Shown piece after piece: positions 34,690 through 38,795 of a stretch of 38,795 nucleotides of DNA. Under the pieces are notes generated by a model. The model ran no database searches. It was not told where the DNA came from and worked only from the letters and a program-made list of their open reading frames with translations. The DNA comes from Paraburkholderia mimosarum LMG 23256 = NBRC 106338 (lineage in GTDB: Bacteria; Pseudomonadota; Gammaproteobacteria; Burkholderiales; Burkholderiaceae). The position numbers and the translations under genes were made by a program. The stretch covers positions 1 through 38,795 of the forward strand of contig NZ_BBJJ01000061.1 in the NCBI RefSeq assembly GCF_000739815.1. Reading direction: 5' to 3'. Positions within the stretch are counted from its first letter, which is position 1, and each line of letters begins with the position of its first letter.

Positions 34690-34720
34690 GCGCCAGCGCC
34701 ACGCGAGCGTGCGCTGGCGC
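34690..34720 (-). terminator. Hairpin after the ABC transporter operon
   Basis: GCGCCAGCGC at 34690-34699 pairs with GCGCTGGCGC at 34711-34720, and the intervening ACGC/GCGT extends the stem with one bulged base. It lies 12 bases after the ATPase stop on the minus strand. No T-run follows. Confidence 0.5.
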
Positions 34721-34732
34721 GAGCGAGGCGCC

Positions 34733-35500
34733 TTACTTCAAGCGCCCCGCGAGGAACTGCTGCAACCGCTCGCTGCGCGGCGCGTTGAGCACTTCCTTGG
34801 GATCGCCTTGCTCCTCGATCTTCCCCTTGTGCAGGAATACGACATGATTGGAAACGTTGCGCGCGAAACCCATTTCGTGCGTGACGACGATCATCGTGCG
34901 GCCTTCCTCCGCCAGCTTTTGCATGACCTTGAGCACTTCGCCCACGAGTTCGGGGTCGAGCGCGGACGTGGGTTCGTCGAAGAGCATCACTTCGGGCTCC
35001 ATGGCCAGCGCGCGCGCGATCGCCACGCGCTGCTGCTGGCCGCCGGAGAGATGCGACGGGTACTTGTGCTCGACGCCCGCCGCGAGCCCCACCTTGTCCA
35101 GGTACTTGCGCGCGCGGGCCTCGGCTTCTGTGCGGCTCAGGCCCAGCACACTCACGGGCGCTTCGATGATGTTCTCGAGCACGGTCATGTGCGCCCAAAG
35201 ATTGAAATGCTGAAAAACCATCGAAAGGCGCGTGCGCATCTTCTGCAACTGCTTCGGGTCGCTCACGCGCAGCGCGCCGGCACGATCGGCGCGGGTGCGG
35301 ATTTCCTCGCCGTTGAGCGTAATGCGTCCCGAGCACGGCGACTCGAGGAAGTTGATGCAACGCAGGAATGTGCTTTTCCCCGAGCCGCTCGACCCGATCA
35401 GGCTGATCACGTCGCCAGCCTTCGCCTTGAGCGATACGCCCTTCAATACCTCGTTCTCGCCGAACTTCTTGTGCAGGTCGTCGACAATCAGCTTGTACAT
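34733..35500 (-). CDS. Amino acid ABC transporter ATPase (HisP-like)
   Basis: 255 residues. Walker A is GSSGSGKST, the signature is LSGGQQQRVAIARALA, Walker B is VMLFDEPTSALDPE, and the switch His is in VVTHEMGFA. The N-terminus IVDDLHKKFGENEVLKGVSLKAKAGDV is typical of HisP/GlnQ. It is the last gene of a four-gene operon and powers the two permeases. The hut operators upstream argue for histidine as substrate. Confidence 0.95.
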   Translation of the reverse strand: MYKLIVDDLHKKFGENEVLKGVSLKAKAGDVISLIGSSGSGKSTFLRCINFLESPCSGRITLNGEEIRTRADRAGALRVSDPKQLQKMRTRLSMVFQHFNLWAHMTVLENIIEAPVSVLGLSRTEAEARARKYLDKVGLAAGVEHKYPSHLSGGQQQRVAIARALAMEPEVMLFDEPTSALDPELVGEVLKVMQKLAEEGRTMIVVTHEMGFARNVSNHVVFLHKGKIEEQGDPKEVLNAPRSERLQQFLAGRLK

Positions 35501-35534
35501 ACTCGATTCACTCCATCAGGACTGCGTGAAATTC

Positions 35535-36248
35535 TTAGTGGCCTTGCGGCTTCAAATAAGCCAGCATGCGCGTCTCCACGCGCCGGAAGGCCCAGATCAG
35601 GGCGAAGACGATGGACGCATAGAGCGCCGCTGCAATGCCATAGGCCTGGAACGTCATATAGGTGGCGGAGTTCGCGTCGCGCGCCACCTTCAGGATATCG
35701 GGCACGGTTGCCGTGAACGCGAGCGTCGTGGCGTGCAGCATGAGGATGACCTCGTTGCTGTACGAGGGCAGCGCGCGCCGCAACGCGGAGGGCAGGATGA
35801 TGCGCGTATACACCTTGGTCTTCGACATGCCGTAGGCCTGCGCCGCTTCGATTTCGCCGTAGGATGTTTCGCGAATCGCACCAGCGAAGATCTCGGTGGC
35901 GTAAGCGCACTCGTTCAACGCAAACGCGAGCAGCGTGCAATTCATGGCACTGCGAAAGAAGTCGCCCAGCACTGCGTTGTAGTGAACGAAGTGCAGGCTG
36001 TAAATGCCCGTATAAATGAGCAGAAGCTGCACATAGAGCGGTGTGCCCCTGAACACATAGGTGTAGACCCAGACCGGCCGCGAAAGCCACGGATTGCGCG
36101 ACGCGCGCGCAATCGCGAGCGGCACGGCGAGCACGAAACCCGCCACGATCGAAACGACCAGCAGCCAGAGCGTGATGGCGAGCCCGCTAATGTTGAAGCC
36201 GTCGCTATACAGAAAGTTCGGCCAGTATTGACGAAGCAGTTCGATCAC
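35535..36248 (-). CDS. Amino acid ABC transporter permease (HisM-like)
   Basis: 237 residues from a GTG at 36248, which overlaps the stop of the preceding permease gene by four bases (GTGA). It has about five membrane segments (ISGLAITLWLLVVSIVAGFVLAV and others) and the coupling EAAQAYGMSKTKVYTRIILPSALRRALP loop characteristic of binding-protein-dependent permeases. FRGTPLYVQLLL is the His/Glu/Gln/Arg/Opine permease signature. Confidence 0.92.
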   Translation of the reverse strand: MIELLRQYWPNFLYSDGFNISGLAITLWLLVVSIVAGFVLAVPLAIARASRNPWLSRPVWVYTYVFRGTPLYVQLLLIYTGIYSLHFVHYNAVLGDFFRSAMNCTLLAFALNECAYATEIFAGAIRETSYGEIEAAQAYGMSKTKVYTRIILPSALRRALPSYSNEVILMLHATTLAFTATVPDILKVARDANSATYMTFQAYGIAAALYASIVFALIWAFRRVETRMLAYLKPQGH

Positions 36249-36934
36249 AGCGCTGCCCTCCGCACACCGGTCGAGTAGCGCTTTTCGAGCCGGTGCAATG
36301 CCAGGTTGGAAACCGTGGTGATGGCGAGATAGATCGCGCCGGTCACGAGTGTGAAAAAGAAGAACGACTGGGTGGCCTTGCCCGCGTCCTGTGCGGCCTT
36401 CACCACGTCGGCGAGCCCGATGATCGAGACCAGCGCCGTGGCCTTCACGAGCACCTGCCAGTTGTTGCCGATGCCCGGCAGCGCGAAGCGCATCATCTGT
36501 GGGAACAGGATGCGCCTGAACACGCGCGTGGAGCTCATGCCGTAGGCGAAGCCCGCTTCGATCTGGCCGCGCGGCACGGCGAGAAACGCGCCGCGGAAGG
36601 TCTCCGTGAAGTACGCGCCGTAGATGAAGCCGAGCGTGATGACGCCGGCCACGAACGGATCGATGTCGATCTGGTCCATGCCCATCATGTCGGTCGCGTC
36701 GTTGAGCCAGATCTGGATGCTGTAGAACAGCAGCAGCATGAGCACGAGGTCGGGTACCGCGCGAATGAGCGTGGTGTACATCGTGCCGATGCGCGAGAGC
36801 GCGCGATTGGGCGAAAGCTTCGCCGCGGCGCCTGCGAGCCCCAGCACGAATGCCGCGCCGAGCGAGAGCACGGCGAGCTTGATGGTTTCCCACGTGCCCG
36901 CGAGGAGCAGCGGGCCAAAGCCTTGAAAGTCCAT
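36245..36934 (-). CDS. Amino acid ABC transporter permease (HisQ-like)
   Basis: 229 residues from the ATG at 36934, with GGAGG about nine bases upstream. It carries IRAVPDLVLMLLLFY and the coupling loop EAGFAYGMSSTRVFRRILFPQMMRFALPG. It pairs with the downstream HisM-like subunit to form the membrane channel. The frame is open further upstream into the binding-protein gene, but that extension is not coding. Confidence 0.92.
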   Translation of the reverse strand: MDFQGFGPLLLAGTWETIKLAVLSLGAAFVLGLAGAAAKLSPNRALSRIGTMYTTLIRAVPDLVLMLLLFYSIQIWLNDATDMMGMDQIDIDPFVAGVITLGFIYGAYFTETFRGAFLAVPRGQIEAGFAYGMSSTRVFRRILFPQMMRFALPGIGNNWQVLVKATALVSIIGLADVVKAAQDAGKATQSFFFFTLVTGAIYLAITTVSNLALHRLEKRYSTGVRRAAL

Positions 36935-36975
36935 GAAAGGATGACCTCCGTTAATGCAGATGCAGACAGCGGTGC

Positions 36976-37734
36976 CTAGCCGCCGTAGACGTCGAAATCG
37001 AAATACTTCGACTCGATTTTCTTGTATGTGCCGTCCTCGATCATCTCGGCGATCGTCTTGTCGATCTTCGCCTTGAGGTCGGCGTCTTCCTTGCGCAGGC
37101 CGATCGCGGCGGCGCCCGTGGGGATCGCCTGACCGGCAAACGCAAAGCCCGCGCCGCGCGGCGTCTTCAGGAAGCCGAGACTGGCCTGCACTTCGTCTTG
37201 CAGCGCGGCGTCGAGGCGTCCCGACTGCAGGTCCAGGTAAACCTGATCCTGGTTCTGGTAGGCAATGACGTTGACCCCCTTCGGTGCCCAGTTCTGCTTT
37301 GCGTAGGTTTCCTGAATAGAGCCTTGCTCGACGCCCACCGTCTTGCCTTGCAGCGACGCGATGGTCGGCTGCAGCGGCGAACCCTGCTTCGCGACGAGAC
37401 GCGTAGGCGTATTGAAAAGCTTGGTCGAAAAGGCGATTTGCTGCTCGCGCTGCGGGGTGATGGTGAGCGCGGAGAGCGCGCCGTCGAACTTCTTGGCCTT
37501 GAGGCCCGGAATCATGCCGTCGAAATCCTGCTCGACCCACACGCATTTAGCGTTCAGGCGTCGGCAGATTTCGTTGCCGAGGTCGATGTCGAAACCGACC
37601 AGCTTGCCATCGGTCGCCTTCGATTCGAACGGCGCATAGCTCGCGTCGGTGCCGAAGCGGATCGTGGCCCAGTCTTTCGCGTACGCGCCACCGGCGGCAA
37701 GGGCGAGGGCGACACACAAGGCAAGTTTCTTCAT
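36976..37734 (-). CDS. Amino acid ABC transporter substrate-binding protein (HisJ-like)
   Basis: 252 residues. The signal peptide is MKKLALCVALALAAGGAYA, followed by KDWATIRFGTDASYAPFESKATDGKLVGFDIDLGNEICRRL and MIPGLKAKKFDGALSALTITPQREQQIAFS of SBP family 3. This is the lysine/arginine/ornithine/histidine-binding type. TGGAGA lies five bases before the ATG. It is the first gene of the minus-strand operon, with a TTGTCTATACAA operator about 80 bases upstream. Histidine is the likely ligand because of that operator and the adjacent hutH. Confidence 0.92.
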   Translation of the reverse strand: MKKLALCVALALAAGGAYAKDWATIRFGTDASYAPFESKATDGKLVGFDIDLGNEICRRLNAKCVWVEQDFDGMIPGLKAKKFDGALSALTITPQREQQIAFSTKLFNTPTRLVAKQGSPLQPTIASLQGKTVGVEQGSIQETYAKQNWAPKGVNVIAYQNQDQVYLDLQSGRLDAALQDEVQASLGFLKTPRGAGFAFAGQAIPTGAAAIGLRKEDADLKAKIDKTIAEMIEDGTYKKIESKYFDFDVYGG

Positions 37735-37815
37735 GAAGTCTCCAGTAAGAATGAGGGGCGCCCATGCGGGACACGCGCCTGTGTCCGTTCGTGTACGGCG
37801 GCTCGGTACTACAAG

Positions 37816-37827
37816 TTGTCTATACAA
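37816..37827. promoter_or_regulatory. HutC-type operator 1, transporter side
   Basis: TTGTCTATACAA, a near-perfect palindrome, lies about 80 bases upstream of the binding-protein start. It is the reverse complement of the core of operator 2. It fits the TTGTnTAnACAA pattern known for the GntR-family histidine-utilisation repressor HutC. Confidence 0.7.
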
Positions 37828-37953
37828 TTATCGATACGTCGCAAAGGCCGGCAATCGGTGTTAGTACCTGGTGAAACAACCCGCTCCAGCTGAAATCTGT
37901 CGTAAACCGGGCATTGCGAAGGGGAGATACGGGTAAACCTGAAGTAAATTGAA

Positions 37954-37967
37954 CTTGTATAGACAAG
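37954..37967. promoter_or_regulatory. HutC-type operator 2, hutH side
   Basis: CTTGTATAGACAAG is a 14-base palindrome 50 bases upstream of hutH, just ahead of a TGTAAT -10-like hexamer at 37976-37981. It shares its core with operator 1 in opposite orientation. Confidence 0.75.
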
Positions 37968-37992
37968 CTCGTTTCTGTAATCTGCTCTCACC

Positions 37993-38004
37993 TTGTCCAG
38001 ACAA
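37993..38004. promoter_or_regulatory. Third, variant HutC-type operator next to hutH start
   Basis: TTGTCCAGACAA has perfect TTGTC/GACAA arms around CA and ends 13 bases before the hutH ATG. It differs from the other two only at the centre. Its position over the likely transcription start would suit repression. Confidence 0.6.
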
Positions 38005-38017
38005 CTTTGAGACTGCG

Positions 38018-38795
38018 ATGAACATCAAACTGACCCCCGGCCATCTGACCCTCCCGCAACTGCGCCAGATCGCGCGTTCCGCCGAAAACGGCGGTGTGAA
38101 GCTCGAACTCGATCCGGCGAGCTTCGCGGCCATCGATGCGGGCGCGCGCGCCGTTGCGGAAATCACGGCGAAGGGCGAGCCCGCGTACGGCATCAACACC
38201 GGGTTCGGTCGTCTAGCCAGCACGCATATCCCGCGCGACCAGCTCGAACTCCTGCAGCGCAATCTCGTGCTCTCGCATGCCGTGGGCGTGGGCGAGCCGA
38301 TGGAGCGTCCGGTCGTGCGTCTCTTGATGGCGCTGAAGCTGTCGAGTCTCGGCCGCGGTCATTCGGGCATTCGCCGCGAAGTGATGGATGCGCTCATCAC
38401 GCTCTTCAACGCCGACGTGCTGCCTGTGATTCCGGTGAAGGGTTCGGTGGGCGCCTCGGGTGACCTCGCGCCGCTCGCGCATATGTCGTGCGTGTTGCTC
38501 GGTGTAGGCGATGTATTCGCGAAGGGCGAGCGCATGAGCGCGGTCGAGGGTTTGCGTCTCGTCGGCCTCAAGCCGCTCGCGCTCCAGGCGAAGGAAGGTC
38601 TCGCGCTGCTCAACGGCACGCAGGCCTCCACGGCGCTCGCGCTCTACAACCTGTTCGCGATCGAAGACCTGTACCGTACGGCGCTCGTCTCGGGCGCGCT
38701 GAGCGTCGACGCGGCAGCGGGCTCGGTGAAGCCGTTCGACGCGCGCATCCACGAACTGCGCGGCCATCGCGGCCAGATCGAGGCGGCTGCTGCAT
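38018..38795 (+). CDS. hutH: Histidine ammonia-lyase, N-terminal part (cut by window edge)
   Basis: The first 259 of about 507 residues are present. Histidine ammonia-lyase converts histidine to urocanate, the first step of histidine degradation. The Ala146-Ser147-Gly148 triad in KGSVGASGDLAPLAH forms the MIO cofactor. Tyr57 in AYGINTGFG and the RNLVLSHAVGVGE segment are also family features. The sequence is open to the last base, so the rest lies outside the window, presumably followed by other hut genes and hutC. Three palindromic operators lie upstream. Confidence 0.95.
   Translation, partial: MNIKLTPGHLTLPQLRQIARSAENGGVKLELDPASFAAIDAGARAVAEITAKGEPAYGINTGFGRLASTHIPRDQLELLQRNLVLSHAVGVGEPMERPVVRLLMALKLSSLGRGHSGIRREVMDALITLFNADVLPVIPVKGSVGASGDLAPLAHMSCVLLGVGDVFAKGERMSAVEGLRLVGLKPLALQAKEGLALLNGTQASTALALYNLFAIEDLYRTALVSGALSVDAAAGSVKPFDARIHELRGHRGQIEAAAA

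Noticed and set aside
1..38795. CRISPR arrays, tRNA or rRNA genes, prophage or complete insertion sequences
   Set aside because: No regularly spaced repeats, no recognisable RNA gene features and no transposase, integrase or phage structural genes were found.

Overview
The window is GC-rich, densely coding chromosomal DNA with few gaps. Its gene families (a LysR/AraC/TetR/MarR regulator set, PHB depolymerase and beta-ketothiolase, a XapX/DoxX/DUF1275 group, and a hut locus with its own ABC transporter) fit Burkholderia sensu lato, most likely a Paraburkholderia- or Caballeronia-like species. I found no rRNA or tRNA gene, intact insertion sequence, prophage or CRISPR array. The last gene, hutH, runs off the right edge.

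Left part (1-10.9 kb): a LysR regulator; a minus-strand pair of XapX and a CPA1 sodium/proton antiporter; an isochorismatase-family hydrolase; then a tight plus-strand operon of a 55-residue XapX protein, a YtcJ-like amidohydrolase, a DoxX protein, an exported two-domain glyoxalase-fold (VOC) protein, a DUF1275 membrane protein and an alginate-export-type porin. A convergent AraC regulator closes the block. The operon looks like an uptake and conversion module for a small molecule that I cannot identify.

Middle part (11-18.7 kb): a 970-residue regulator with an OmpR-type winged helix and an NTPase domain, preceded by strong palindromes. It is followed by a Tat-exported alpha/beta hydrolase, a second amidohydrolase paralogous to the first, an HD-domain protein of the cyanamide-hydratase type that has lost its HD doublet, and a small unknown protein. 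Both amidohydrolases end in a tail with the same Cys/His spacing (C-x3-C-x2-HxHxH-x21-CxC). This is the most unusual signal in the window.

Central metabolism and redox (18.8-31.1 kb): a divergent pair of an atypical pyruvate-kinase-like protein and a phosphoketolase; a solitary amino-acid-binding protein; a roughly 720-base stretch with little coding signal; a TetR regulator with a palindrome over its own promoter, then NmrA-like and SDR oxidoreductases; a glutathione S-transferase; an intracellular PHB depolymerase; a small SET-domain methyltransferase with a post-SET cysteine cluster; and a MarR regulator.

Right part (31.4-38.8 kb): a 63-residue aromatic-tailed peptide, a beta-ketothiolase that probably starts at TTG, an unknown 116-residue protein, an AraC-VOC pair, a four-gene polar amino acid ABC transporter and the start of hutH. 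Three near-identical TTGT-N4-ACAA palindromes lie between the transporter and hutH, so the two are probably co-repressed by a HutC-type regulator and the transporter probably carries histidine.
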